Notes: generated by a model from the letters alone, not told the origin. DNA of 47,285 nucleotides from Candidatus Faecousia intestinigallinarum (GCA_018715805.1 DVKX01000055.1:1-47285), one strand, 5' to 3'; shown: positions 33,601 through 42,383, counted from the first letter of the stretch. Numbers and translations are program-made.

Positions 33601-33629
33601 GGGGGCTGCTGCTTCTGGCAGCAGCCCCC
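33601..33629 (+). terminator. Strong hairpin between the binding-protein gene and the permease genes
   Basis: GGGGGCTGCTGC (33601-33612) pairs with GCAGCAGCCCCC (33618-33629) around a 5-nt loop. No T-tract follows, so it is more likely an mRNA-stabilising or partial read-through element that lets the binding protein be made in excess over the permeases. Confidence 0.6.
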
Positions 33630-33658
33630 ACTCCATTCCCGTTAAGGAGGGTGCGGTT

Positions 33659-34585
33659 ATGAGCTCCATGATCTACAAGAAAAAATCGCCGCTGCTGTTT
33701 TTTCTGGTACCGGCGTTTCTCTTTCTGGTCGTTTACCTTTACTATCCATTTTTGCAAAACATCATCAACACCTTTCTGGATATCGGCGGCCTTGGACGGG
33801 CGGCAGAGGGAGTAAACGACCCCTGGTACGCCAACTACCGCAACCTATTCCAAGACCCCGATCTGGGCACGGCCATAAAAAATACCGTGCTGCTGACAAT
33901 TTTTACCGTGGTGTTCCAGGTGGGCATCGCACTGATTCTGGCACTGCTGGTGGATTCCATTCGTGTGGGCGGCAAGGTATTCCGCACCGTCTATTTTTTC
34001 CCCATCGTGATTTCCGCAACGGCTCTGGGCTTGATGTTCAATCTGATGTTTCTGTATAAGGGCGGAATGGTCAACCAGCTGCTGCTGAATATGGGCGTGC
34101 TGGAGTCGGAGGTCATGGGCAACGGACGGCAAATCGTCCAGTGGCTGGACTGGAAAGATGAGAACCATTTCCTTTTCACCATGTTCCTGCCGGTGATCTG
34201 GCAGTATGTGGGCTTCTACTTTGTGATTATCATTACCGGGCTGAATAATATCCCCGGGGATTTGTTGGAAGCAGCGGCGCTGGACGGGGCGTCCGGCCTG
34301 AAAAAGGTTCGCTATATCACCCTGCCTATGCTGCGCAATGTGCTGTGCACCTGCCTGGTGCTGGCGATCACCGGCGCACTGAAAGTGTTTGACCTGCCTT
34401 GGGTCATGTTCGGCGCAGGCATGCCCCAGAATCAGGGCTGGCTCACCGGCACTTATATGTACGATCAGACCTTTAACAAGATGAATGTGGACTACGGCAG
34501 CACCATCGCCGTGCTCATTGTGGTGCTGGGCGTGGTGCTGTCCAATGTGGCCAACCGGCTGTTCAAGCCCACGGAAGATTACTAA
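33659..34585 (+). CDS. Carbohydrate ABC transporter permease (MsmF/UgpA type)
   Basis: A 308-aa inner-membrane permease with six predicted helices. The cytoplasmic EAA loop reads LLEAAALDGASGLKKVRYITLPML, which docks the ATPase. The first helix (LLFFLVPAFLFLVVYLYYPF) is typical of the MalF-like subunit. The ATG at 33659 follows AAGGAGGGTGCGG. It is paired with a MalG-like permease 11 nt downstream. No ATPase gene is present; importers of this class often share an MsmK/MsiK-type ATPase encoded elsewhere. Confidence 0.9.
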   Translation: MSSMIYKKKSPLLFFLVPAFLFLVVYLYYPFLQNIINTFLDIGGLGRAAEGVNDPWYANYRNLFQDPDLGTAIKNTVLLTIFTVVFQVGIALILALLVDSIRVGGKVFRTVYFFPIVISATALGLMFNLMFLYKGGMVNQLLLNMGVLESEVMGNGRQIVQWLDWKDENHFLFTMFLPVIWQYVGFYFVIIITGLNNIPGDLLEAAALDGASGLKKVRYITLPMLRNVLCTCLVLAITGALKVFDLPWVMFGAGMPQNQGWLTGTYMYDQTFNKMNVDYGSTIAVLIVVLGVVLSNVANRLFKPTEDY

Positions 34586-34596
34586 GGAGGGCGGAT

Positions 34597-35454
34597 ATGT
34601 ATACAAAGAAAATAACCCCTGCCAAGGTATTTACCTACATCGTCCTGTGCCTGTGGGCGGCGACCACGGTGTACCCATTTTTATGGGTGGTGCTCAACTC
34701 TTTCCGGCAAAAGGGCTTGATCCTCACGGATTCCTTTTCCCTGCCCCTGGGCGCGGCGTTCACCTGGGATAACTACAAGGTCGCCATGGAGCGCTCGGAT
34801 TTCGGCAACGCCTACCTGAACGCCATTCTGATTTCCGGCACGGTGACGGTTTTCGTGGTGATTTTTGCTGGGCTGGCGGCATACGGCCTGTGCCGTTACC
34901 GTTTCCGCGGCCGGGGCTTCCTGAAGAGCATGGTCACGGCAGGGATGATGTTCCCGGTGTTCTCCACCATCATTCCGGTGTTCCGGATGCAGGTGGTCAT
35001 GGGCATCGCCGGGACGGGCAACCGCTTTCTGAGCCTGCTTGCCACCATACTGCCCCAGATTGCAGGCAATCTGTGCTTTGCCATCATCATTTTAATGGGC
35101 TTCATTCAGTCCGTTCCCATTGAGTTGGAGGAAAGCGCCTATCTGGATGGATGCAATGTTTTTCAAATCTTTTTCCGAATCATCGTTCCCACGGCAAAAT
35201 CCTCCTTTGCCACGGTGTCCATTTTCGCATTCCTGTGGAGCTATAACGATTTGTTTACCCAGTCCTTTTTCCTGCGCTACCCCAATGAGCGGGGCATCAC
35301 CGGGCTGCTCAACGAAATCAGTTCCCAGGCGGGCGTGAACTATGGGCTAATGGCGGCATCGGTGGTGCTGGTGGTGATTCCCGTGCTGATCGTGTATGTA
35401 TGCCTGCAGAAGCATATCATAAAAGGTCTTACCGCAGGGGCGGTAAAGGGTTGA
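34597..35454 (+). CDS. Carbohydrate ABC transporter permease (MsmG/UgpE type)
   Basis: A 285-aa permease with six predicted helices; the EAA loop reads LEESAYLDGCNVFQIFFRIIVP. The N-terminal part YIVLCLWAATTVYPFLWVVLNSFR is characteristic of the MalG-like subunit. It starts 11 nt after the first permease with AGGAGGGCGGAT upstream and ends just before the promoter of the response-regulator gene. Together with the preceding permease and the lipoprotein it forms a complete importer except for the ATPase. Confidence 0.9.
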   Translation: MYTKKITPAKVFTYIVLCLWAATTVYPFLWVVLNSFRQKGLILTDSFSLPLGAAFTWDNYKVAMERSDFGNAYLNAILISGTVTVFVVIFAGLAAYGLCRYRFRGRGFLKSMVTAGMMFPVFSTIIPVFRMQVVMGIAGTGNRFLSLLATILPQIAGNLCFAIIILMGFIQSVPIELEESAYLDGCNVFQIFFRIIVPTAKSSFATVSIFAFLWSYNDLFTQSFFLRYPNERGITGLLNEISSQAGVNYGLMAASVVLVVIPVLIVYVCLQKHIIKGLTAGAVKG

Positions 35455-35479
35455 TTTGTGTTTCCAGATACGGTATAAT
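35451..35479 (+). promoter_or_regulatory. Promoter of the response-regulator gene
   Basis: TTGATT (35451-35456) overlaps the TGA of the permease gene. After a 17-bp spacer comes TATAAT (35474-35479), giving a separate transcript for the regulator. Confidence 0.7.
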
Positions 35480-35529
35480 ATATAAAAATATTGCTATTGC
35501 TCTTGTTGGGAATAAAGGGGTGTGGGTCA

Positions 35530-36267
35530 ATGTACCGGGTAGCTTTAATCGACGATGAGAATATCATTGTGGAGGGACTGCGCAGGGTGGTGAAGTGGGC
35601 GGACTACGGCTGCCAGGTTGCAGGCACCGCCAACGACGCTGCCACCGGCGCAGATATGATTCGCACCGTAAACCCCCATATCCTTTTTACGGACATCCGT
35701 ATGCCCGGGGAAGATGGGCTGGTGATGCTGGCGGGACTGCGCAGCGAATATCCCAACATGCAGGTGACGGTGATGACCGGCTACCGGGATTTTGCCTATG
35801 CCCAGGAGGCCATCCGCCTGGGGGTCGCCCGATTCCTGCTGAAGCCCACCAAAATGGACGAAATCAACGAAGCCCTACAAACCATGGTCAGCCGTCTGGA
35901 CAAGCTGCCTCCGGAGGAGGCAGAGGAGCAAAGCCAGAGCGCCGGCAGCTTCATTGTGGATCAGGCCTGCGCCTATATGCAGAGCCACCACCGGGAGAAG
36001 CTGACTCTGCAAGCGGTGGCAGACTGCTGTTATGTGTCCCAGTGGCACCTTTCCAAGCTGCTCAACCGCTACACCGGAAAGAGCTTTTATGACATTCTCA
36101 ACGCCATCCGCATTCAGAAAGCCAAGGAGCTGCTGGAGGATCCCAGCCTGAAGATCGGCGAGATCGGCGAACGGGTGGGCTATGCCAATACCGCCCATTT
36201 TGCCCGCACCTTCAAAAAGCTGGAGGGGATGAGCGCCAACGAGTTCCGCAATTCCCTGCACCGGTGA
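35530..36267 (+). CDS. AraC-type response regulator
   Basis: A 245-aa regulator of the YesN type. The receiver domain (1-120) has LIDDEN, the phosphorylation site in FTDIRMPG (Asp55), the MTGYRD switch and Lys in LLKPTK. After a linker (about 130-150) the two helix-turn-helix units of an AraC domain follow (LQAVADCCYVSQWHLSKLLNR and IGEIGERVGYANTAHFARTFKK). The ATG at 35530 follows GGGGTGTGGGTCA. Its partner is probably the YesM-type kinase at 30427. It should control the importer and perhaps the phosphorylase operon. Confidence 0.9.
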   Translation: MYRVALIDDENIIVEGLRRVVKWADYGCQVAGTANDAATGADMIRTVNPHILFTDIRMPGEDGLVMLAGLRSEYPNMQVTVMTGYRDFAYAQEAIRLGVARFLLKPTKMDEINEALQTMVSRLDKLPPEEAEEQSQSAGSFIVDQACAYMQSHHREKLTLQAVADCCYVSQWHLSKLLNRYTGKSFYDILNAIRIQKAKELLEDPSLKIGEIGERVGYANTAHFARTFKKLEGMSANEFRNSLHR

Positions 36268-36298
36268 AATATTCGGTAGCCGCCGGGTAAAGAAAAAA

Positions 36299-36360
36299 CC
36301 CCCTTGGGGATGCCCTGAACGCAAACATTTCGAGGGCGCCCCCAAGGGGATCTGCTTTTT
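36299..36360. terminator. Bidirectional terminator between convergent genes
   Basis: Outer stem 36300-36309 / 36340-36349 (CCCCTTGGGG / CCCCAAGGGG) and inner stem GCCCT (36312-36316) / AGGGC (36333-36337). A-tract before and T-tract after it serve both strands. It ends the response-regulator gene and the convergent SDR gene. Confidence 0.85.
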
Positions 36361-36364
36361 TGGC

Positions 36365-37162
36365 TTATTTGGTGGTAAGTCCCTGGTTATTTTTGGGCTT
36401 CTTCTGCTGGTTCAGCCAGGTTTTCATCACCAGGCTGTGAGGCAGCAGCTTCACAAGCCGCACCTGATTGCGCACCGGCAGGCCGTGGATGGATACGTCT
36501 TTCTTGGTTTTGTAAAGATCGTGGAGGCCGGTGGCCACCACCTCCGCCGCCTCATAGAGCCGGTTGAAATACTGCACCTCACTGCCGTTGGTCTGGAAAG
36601 CGTGGTTGAAAAACTCCGTTTTGACCCAGCCGGGGTTCATGGCCATCATCCGCACCCCAGCACCCTTCAGCTCCTGGTTCATGGCGCGGCTGTAGCTGAG
36701 CACAAAGGCCTTGGTGGCGCCATAGGTGGTGATATAGGGCACGGGCTGGAAGGCGGAAAGGCTGTCCAGCTGCAAAATGTGGCTGCCCTTGGGCATATAG
36801 GGCAGGGTCAGCCGGGTCATCAGCACCAGCGCCTTGCAGTTCAGGTCGATCATGCTGCACTCGTCCTCCACGGGGATATTGCGGTAAGCGCCAAATTTGC
36901 CGAAGCCGGCGGCGTTTACCAGCAGCTGGACGGCGGGCTTTTCCGAGGCCAGCAGCGCCGCATATTCCTGGAAACTCTCTGCCTTTCCCAGATCCAGGGG
37001 CACAGGGCGCACCTTCACCGGGCATACCGCCTGCAGCGCCTCCAGGGCTTCCTTCCGCCGGGCGATGACCCAGATCTCCTCCACGCTTACGTATTGGGAA
37101 AGCTGTTTGACAAATTCCTTTCCCATGCCGGAGCTGGCTCCGGTAACAACGGCAATGTTCAT
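36365..37162 (-). CDS. Short-chain dehydrogenase/reductase
   Basis: A 265-aa NAD(P)-dependent SDR. Cofactor motif TGASSGMG (7-14), structural motif NAAGFG, and the catalytic set Ser in LDSLSAF plus YGATK. The Arg pair after strand 2 (ARRKEAL) suggests NADP preference. The C-terminal tail is basic (LNQQKKPKNNQ) and may associate with membrane, as in related DltE/YqjQ-like SDRs. ATG 37162 follows GGAGGAAAAACC. It lies 52 nt downstream of the CCA-transferase gene on the same strand and may be the last gene of that operon. Substrate unknown. Confidence 0.85.
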   Translation of the reverse strand: MNIAVVTGASSGMGKEFVKQLSQYVSVEEIWVIARRKEALEALQAVCPVKVRPVPLDLGKAESFQEYAALLASEKPAVQLLVNAAGFGKFGAYRNIPVEDECSMIDLNCKALVLMTRLTLPYMPKGSHILQLDSLSAFQPVPYITTYGATKAFVLSYSRAMNQELKGAGVRMMAMNPGWVKTEFFNHAFQTNGSEVQYFNRLYEAAEVVATGLHDLYKTKKDVSIHGLPVRNQVRLVKLLPHSLVMKTWLNQQKKPKNNQGLTTK

Positions 37163-37214
37163 GGTTTTTCCTCCATTTTGATAAAGCGGGGCGGCTGCGG
37201 CCGCCCTATGGAAA

Positions 37215-38552
37215 TTACATTTGCGGATGCTCCTGCTGGAAGCGCTTGGCGGCGTCCAGCAGGCTTTCTTTTTCATTGGGCAGTTCCCCGTCCACGACCT
37301 GGGTGAGGAGCCGCTCCAGACACGCCCCCAGCGCCCTCCCCGGGGCGTATCCCAGCGCCAGAAGGTCATGCCCCGAAACTGCCAAATCTTTCAGGGACAG
37401 GCAGGCGTGTTCCTCCTGAATTTCCTGGAGCAGCGCCTCCGCCTGATCAAATTCCGGGTGGGACTCGTTCCGTCCTGTGCCTTTGCCCCCGAAGTCCGCC
37501 CGCTGGAGCGCCAGAAGCTGCCGGAGGGTGTCCATGCCATACCGGCAGATCCGCCGCCGGAGCAATTTTTTATCTGGAGGAATGTCCAGCATATGCAGGG
37601 AGACAAGCAGCACCGCCTGCTCCCGCAGAGCGGCGGGGGCTTTCAGCCGTCGAAGCGCGTTCTCTGCCAGAGCGGCGCTGATTTCTGCGTGCCCCCGGAA
37701 GTGCCCCCTGCCGTGCTCGTCCAGGGTAAAGGCGGCGGGCTTGCCCACATCGTGGAGCAGCGCCGCCCAGCGCAGGGGCAGCTCCCGGGGCACGCTCTCC
37801 ACCACATGGGCGGTGTGGGTGAACACATCGTAGGCGTGGTGGGGGGAGTGCTGCAAAAAACCCAGGGTGGAGCGGAGTTCCGGCACTGCCTGGGCGAGAA
37901 TGGGGGCGAAGCGGCATAACAGCGCCGCGTCCGCCCAGAGCAGCAGTCTGCACAGTTCGTCGAATACCCGTTCCCGCGCCAGGGCGTCCAGTCCGGCGCG
38001 GAGGGTCAGCATGGCCTGCGCTGTCTCCGGCACGATGGTCAGGCCGTAGGCGGCGGCAAAGCGAAGCCCCCGAAGTATCCGCAGGGCATCCTCGGTGAAC
38101 CGGGCGGCGGGATCTCCCACAGTGCGCAGAAGTCCGGCCTGCAGATCCGCCTGCCCGCCGAAGGGGTCGCAAAGCCCCCGCCGGGGGGAATAGGCCATGG
38201 CGTTCACGGTGAAATCGCGCCGCGCCAGATCTTCCGCAATGTGGGGCACAAATTCCACCCAGTCGGGGCGGCGGCTGTCTTGGTAGCCTCCCTCCCGGCG
38301 GAAGGTGGTGATCTCCACCAGGCCGCCCTCGGTGACCACCCCTACGGTGCCGTGCTTCACGCCGGAAAGCACCTGGGGATAGCCGGAGAAGATCTGTCGC
38401 ACTTCCTCCGGCCGGGCGGCGGTGCACAGGTCATAGTCCTGGGGCTGCCGCCCCAGCAGCAGATCCCGGATGCAGCCCCCCACCGCGTAGGCGGGGAAGC
38501 CGGCGCCTTCCAGGGCGTCCAGGCAGCGGAGAATATAGACGGGAAGCGTCAT
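37215..38552 (-). CDS. cca: CCA tRNA nucleotidyltransferase
   Basis: A 445-aa class II nucleotidyltransferase that adds or repairs the CCA end of tRNA. The head domain shows AVGGCIRDLLLG and the metal-binding DYDL; RRDFTVNAMAY and the RILRGLRFAA block follow. It also carries an HD domain (LLHDVGKPAAF), as in many Firmicutes CCA enzymes. The start at 38552 (MTLPVYILR) overlaps the stop of an upstream membrane-protein gene by ATGA, indicating an operon. A larger open frame upstream belongs to the antisense or shifted reading of that neighbour. Confidence 0.93.
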   Translation of the reverse strand: MTLPVYILRCLDALEGAGFPAYAVGGCIRDLLLGRQPQDYDLCTAARPEEVRQIFSGYPQVLSGVKHGTVGVVTEGGLVEITTFRREGGYQDSRRPDWVEFVPHIAEDLARRDFTVNAMAYSPRRGLCDPFGGQADLQAGLLRTVGDPAARFTEDALRILRGLRFAAAYGLTIVPETAQAMLTLRAGLDALARERVFDELCRLLLWADAALLCRFAPILAQAVPELRSTLGFLQHSPHHAYDVFTHTAHVVESVPRELPLRWAALLHDVGKPAAFTLDEHGRGHFRGHAEISAALAENALRRLKAPAALREQAVLLVSLHMLDIPPDKKLLRRRICRYGMDTLRQLLALQRADFGGKGTGRNESHPEFDQAEALLQEIQEEHACLSLKDLAVSGHDLLALGYAPGRALGACLERLLTQVVDGELPNEKESLLDAAKRFQQEHPQM

Positions 38553-39280
38553 GGCGCGTCTCCCTGTTCGGGTTCCAATGCCAGTGAGCCGGTGCCGGTG
38601 AGCATCCAAAGAGCCATGGTCAGATAAAAGGCCAGCCGCTGGCCGGGGATGGCCAGGAGGCAGAAAAGACCCGCCGCCAGGCTGAAAAACACATAGGATC
38701 TCCGGCTGCCCACCCCGGCAAAGAGGGCGGAGCGGTGGTAAGCCGCCAGCATCAGCAGCACAGAGGCGATCAAGGGGATGGCGTACACCTGCAGCTGGGA
38801 GCTCCACATCCACTGGCGGTACTGCCACACGGGCTGAAACAGAAAATAGACGTTTACCAGCAGCAGCGGAAGAAACGCCGGACGCTTCCCCTGGATGCGG
38901 CACACACCCAGAGGAATCATGGCCACGGCGGCCAGCATACCCAAAAAGCCGGAGATCCAGGAAAAAGCGTCCCCGCCGGAAAGGAGCAGAGGAATCTCCG
39001 TTACCGCCAGGCCAACGGCGGCGGAAAAGGTGGCGATACCGGGCAGCAGCGCCGGGGGAAACAGGACGTGGTGCTGCCGTTCGTCCTGCATACCCCGCAG
39101 CCCCAGAAGGATGACGGCCAGGCAGACCACTGCCGCTGCCCAGGTGAGGATGTCCCCCGGGTGGTTGGGCAGGGGAAGTCCCCGGGCGTCCCGGCTCAGC
39201 AGGAACCAGGCGCGGAACACCGCGCCCAGCGTCCCCAGACCCAGCACGGCGTAGGGAAGGAAAGTACGTTGCTTGCCCAT
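38549..39280 (-). CDS. Polytopic membrane protein of unknown function
   Basis: A 243-aa protein with about seven hydrophobic helices separated by short loops. I do not recognise a family. No catalytic motif is visible. The start follows GGAGGTGACGCC. It lies between a DUF1624-like membrane protein (21 nt upstream) and cca (overlapping by 4 nt), so all are likely one transcript that begins at the acyl-CoA synthetase gene. Confidence 0.7.
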   Translation of the reverse strand: MGKQRTFLPYAVLGLGTLGAVFRAWFLLSRDARGLPLPNHPGDILTWAAAVVCLAVILLGLRGMQDERQHHVLFPPALLPGIATFSAAVGLAVTEIPLLLSGGDAFSWISGFLGMLAAVAMIPLGVCRIQGKRPAFLPLLLVNVYFLFQPVWQYRQWMWSSQLQVYAIPLIASVLLMLAAYHRSALFAGVGSRRSYVFFSLAAGLFCLLAIPGQRLAFYLTMALWMLTGTGSLALEPEQGDAP

Positions 39281-39301
39281 GGCGTCACCTCCGAATAACG
39301 A

Positions 39302-40015
39302 TCAAAATAGGGATTGCCCCAGCCACAGCAGCAGGCTGAGGACGGGCTGGTGGAGCAGATAGATCCAAAGGGAATGCTGCCCGCACCGGCAGAAAAAGCG
39401 GATAACCGCCCCCTGGGCGTTGACCCGGGGCAGCCGGGTTTCTTTTTTGGCATAGAGCGTTCTGCCCAAAACGCTGCCCAGCAGGAAGAAGCCCAGGTTG
39501 GGCAGCAATGGGAAATAGTCGCTGGAAACAAATCCGGCAGGAATCCATCCCAAGGGGATGAGCCAGGAGACAGCCGCCGGAGGCTGCCCGCGCAGCCAAA
39601 GCCCCAAGCCGCTGAGCGCCAGGCCAAGCCCCAGCAGAACCGGCCAAGGCAGTCTGCGGAATACCGGCCAAAGCAGCATACACACGCCCAGGCAGTGGAG
39701 CACACCGAAATAGATCACCAGGTCTTTGCCGGCCAGCCCCAGCGCCGCCATACCATAGGTCACCAGAGTACACAGCATACCGCAGGCGAATACGATGCCG
39801 CCCCGGCGCACCGACCGGGAACCCAGAGTTACGCAGATGCCGGAAATCAGCAGGAATACCACGCCGCCCCAGTCCTGGACAATGTGGAACCAGAGGGGCA
39901 AATCCCAGTCTGCCAGACCATAGAGGGCAGTCATATCATAGACGAAATGCACCGCCACCATACCCAGGATGCAGATTCCCCGCAGCGCGTCCAGTTCCCA
40001 GACGCGTTTTTTCAC
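39302..40015 (-). CDS. DUF1624/heparan-alpha-glucosaminide acetyltransferase-like membrane protein
   Basis: A 237-aa membrane protein with about seven or eight helices. The N-terminal motif ELDALRGICILGMVAVHFVYD is typical of DUF1624 and related membrane acyltransferases, where an early His may take part in acetyl transfer. The C-terminal WIYLLHQPVL is also family-like. The reaction is unknown; O- or N-acylation of a surface glycan is possible. Its start overlaps the acyl-CoA synthetase stop by ATGA. Confidence 0.75.
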   Translation of the reverse strand: MKKRVWELDALRGICILGMVAVHFVYDMTALYGLADWDLPLWFHIVQDWGGVVFLLISGICVTLGSRSVRRGGIVFACGMLCTLVTYGMAALGLAGKDLVIYFGVLHCLGVCMLLWPVFRRLPWPVLLGLGLALSGLGLWLRGQPPAAVSWLIPLGWIPAGFVSSDYFPLLPNLGFFLLGSVLGRTLYAKKETRLPRVNAQGAVIRFFCRCGQHSLWIYLLHQPVLSLLLWLGQSLF

Positions 40016-41730
40016 GAACGGGACTCCTGCGCGGCGGCTTCCTCTTCCAGGATGCGGTAGGCCACCTTGCCCACCAGGGTCTTGGGCAGCTCCGTGCGGA
40101 ACTCCAGCTCCCGGGGCATGGCGTATTTGGCGATGTGCCCCCGGCAGTATTCCAGAATCTCCTCTTTCAGTTCCTCGGTGGGCTCGATGCCGGGCATGGG
40201 CACCACATAGGCCTTCACCTTTTGTCCCCGGTAGTCATCCTTGATGCCGATGACGCAGGAGAGGAGCACCTTCTCATGACCGTCGATGATGTTTTCCAGC
40301 TGGGAGGGGTAGACATTGTAGCCGGAGGTGATGATCATGCGCTTGATGCGCTGGCGGAAGTATACGAAGCCGTCCTGATCCATGTGTCCCAGGTCGCCGG
40401 TGTGCAGCCAGATACGGCCGTCGAAATGCCGCCGCAGGGTCTGGGCGGTTTCCACAGGGTTGTCCATGTAGCCCAGCATTACGGTGGGGCCGGATACGCA
40501 GATCTCGCCCTCGGTGTTGGGAGCCACCTCGTCCGTGGTGCCGGGGGTGACGATCTTATAATAGGTATCGGGGAAAGGAACGCCGATGGAGCCGGAGCGG
40601 GCGTAGTCCTTGGGGGTCAGGCAGGAGGCGGTGACGCACTCGGTGGTGCCGTAGCCCTCCCGGATCTGCTCGGAGCAGCCGTGCTCCTTGAGGAAGCGAT
40701 CTACCTTCCGCTTCAGTTCCGGAGAAAGGCTGTCGCCGCCGGAAAAGATGCCCTTCAGGAAGCTGAGATCCGCGTGCTGCAGGCCGTCCGCCCGGAGCAG
40801 GGCTTCAAACAGGGTGGGCACGCCGGGAATCAGCTGGGGCTTCTGCTTCAGCAGGATCTTGGCGTATTCCTGGATGCTGAACTGGGGCATCAAAATGCAG
40901 GTGCCGCCGCCCACCAGTACCGTATGGATGCCGATGCCAAGGCCGAAGCCGTGGAACACGGGCATGATGGAGAGCATTTTCATCCCTGCCACGCTGCCGA
41001 AGCCGGAGGCGGCAATGGTCTGCAGACCCAGGGCGTTGAAGTTCAGATTGGAGAGCATGATGCCCTTGGTGGTGCCGGTGGTGCCGCCGGAGTAGAGAAT
41101 GGCTCCGCAGTCATCGCATTTGCCGTCGTCCGGGGGCAGCTGGGCGTTCTTTCCCGCCGCCACCATATGCGTCCACAGGGTATAGCCTTTTTTGGGCAGC
41201 TTCTTCACCTGCCGGGCGGACTTGGTCATGGGATAGGCCAGATTCAGGGGGAAGGGCAGCTCGTCGGCGATTTTAGCGATGAGCACGGTGCAGCTGTCCT
41301 CCAGCTGCGGGAGGATCTGGGCTACCTTCTCGTAGAACTGATCCAGAGTCAGGATGGCCTTGCTGTGGGAGACGTTCAGATAGAAGGCGATCTCCTGGGC
41401 GGCGGAGAGGGGATGGATCATATTGGGGATGGCGCCGATGCGGTTGAGAGCATAAAAGCAGTCCAGCGCCTGGGGGGTGTTGGGCATACAGATGGTTACC
41501 CGATCTCCCTTTTTGATGCCCAGCTTTACCAGACCCTTGGCCGCGGCGTCGATTTTATCCAGAAATTCCGCGTAGGTGGTGGGCTTTCCCATGAAGGTAT
41601 AGGCCACGTTTTTGGGGTATTGTTTCCCGGTGCGGCGAACCATCTGGTACATGGTGAGCCGGGGATAGTCCAGAGACGGAGGCGTTGTGCCGTAATAAGC
41701 CCGCCAGGGGGCGGAGAGTGCAATTCCCAT
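40012..41730 (-). CDS. AMP-dependent (long-chain) acyl-CoA synthetase/ligase
   Basis: A 572-aa adenylate-forming enzyme. The phosphate loop is YSGGTTGTTKGIML; GYGTTE and LHTGDLGHMDQDGF are the adenosine and hinge motifs; the catalytic Lys is near the end in PKTLVGKVAYR. It activates a carboxylic acid with ATP and transfers it to CoA or another thiol; chain length cannot be set. ATG 41730 follows AAAGGAAC. It is the first gene of a four-gene run with overlaps (synthetase, DUF1624-like, membrane protein, cca). A -10 box TATAAT lies at 41802-41797. Confidence 0.9.
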   Translation of the reverse strand: MGIALSAPWRAYYGTTPPSLDYPRLTMYQMVRRTGKQYPKNVAYTFMGKPTTYAEFLDKIDAAAKGLVKLGIKKGDRVTICMPNTPQALDCFYALNRIGAIPNMIHPLSAAQEIAFYLNVSHSKAILTLDQFYEKVAQILPQLEDSCTVLIAKIADELPFPLNLAYPMTKSARQVKKLPKKGYTLWTHMVAAGKNAQLPPDDGKCDDCGAILYSGGTTGTTKGIMLSNLNFNALGLQTIAASGFGSVAGMKMLSIMPVFHGFGLGIGIHTVLVGGGTCILMPQFSIQEYAKILLKQKPQLIPGVPTLFEALLRADGLQHADLSFLKGIFSGGDSLSPELKRKVDRFLKEHGCSEQIREGYGTTECVTASCLTPKDYARSGSIGVPFPDTYYKIVTPGTTDEVAPNTEGEICVSGPTVMLGYMDNPVETAQTLRRHFDGRIWLHTGDLGHMDQDGFVYFRQRIKRMIITSGYNVYPSQLENIIDGHEKVLLSCVIGIKDDYRGQKVKAYVVPMPGIEPTEELKEEILEYCRGHIAKYAMPRELEFRTELPKTLVGKVAYRILEEEAAAQESRS

Positions 41731-41796
41731 TTGAATTCTGTTCCTTTCTGTTTATGCCGCCGGCCGCCGCAGCGGCCATGGGCAAAATGCACTGCT

Positions 41797-41802
41797 ATTA
41801 TA
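41797..41802 (-). promoter_or_regulatory. -10 box of the acyl-CoA synthetase operon
   Basis: TATAAT on the minus strand about 67 nt before the start codon. No good -35 hexamer is present at 16-18 bp, so the promoter is only tentatively supported. Confidence 0.4.
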
Positions 41803-41853
41803 CCAGCCTTTTCCGCCGATTTCCACCCCAAAACAAAAAAAGTAAGAGAAAAA

Positions 41854-41875
41854 GCTGCCGCGCTATGGCGGCAGC
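41854..41875 (-). terminator. Terminator after the small membrane-anchored gene
   Basis: GCTGCCGC (41854-41861) pairs with GCGGCAGC (41868-41875); on the minus strand the hairpin is followed by TTTTTCTCTTACTTTTTTTG. It sits 11 nt after the stop at 41886. Confidence 0.8.
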
Positions 41876-41885
41876 GGGATATGGC

Positions 41886-42383
41886 TCAGGGGATGCGCAC
41901 AGAAAAAGAGGTCTCGCAGAGCAGATGATTTTGGTTGCTTTCATAGAGAATACATATCTGATAAGAGCCTGGCTCCAGAGAATGGGTGGAATTACGGCTG
42001 TAAAACCCGCAGTTGTCATAGGAATATTCGCTGCCCAGAGCTTCGCTGACGTCCGGCCGGTGTTCCCACTCCGTTCGCAGCAAATAGTATCTGCCGTCGG
42101 TTTGCCTTTTCAGCAGGATGTGGTTTTCAAAAAATCCCAGATCCTCCCCTTCCATCACAGCCCAGCCCTGCACGGTCACGTTCCGGTGATCCGCATAGGC
42201 GCGGTCAATGGAATAGGTCAGGCTGCCGGTATCCAACGGCACGCCGGAGGGATTGTATTCTCTGACGCTGCCGCCGGCAGTACGATAGAGAAGCAGACAC
42301 CAAATGCCGGAAAAAAGAATGGCGGCAGCCAAGGCCAGGAAAATCACCTGCTGCCGGTAGGCGGGACGGCTGCTTTGCGTCAT
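41886..42383 (-). CDS. Small membrane-anchored extracytoplasmic protein, unknown function
   Basis: A 165-aa protein: one N-terminal membrane helix (about 12-32, QVIFLALAAAILFSGIWCLL), then a soluble, probably beta-rich domain of about 120 residues outside the cell. Motifs such as VTVQGWAVMEG and the late SLEPGSYQICILYES resemble small extracellular domains seen beside glycan-related membrane enzymes. Function is unknown. The ATG follows GGAGATGATGATCC. It is 29 nt downstream of a large polytopic protein and probably works with it. Confidence 0.7.
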   Translation of the reverse strand: MTQSSRPAYRQQVIFLALAAAILFSGIWCLLLYRTAGGSVREYNPSGVPLDTGSLTYSIDRAYADHRNVTVQGWAVMEGEDLGFFENHILLKRQTDGRYYLLRTEWEHRPDVSEALGSEYSYDNCGFYSRNSTHSLEPGSYQICILYESNQNHLLCETSFSVRIP

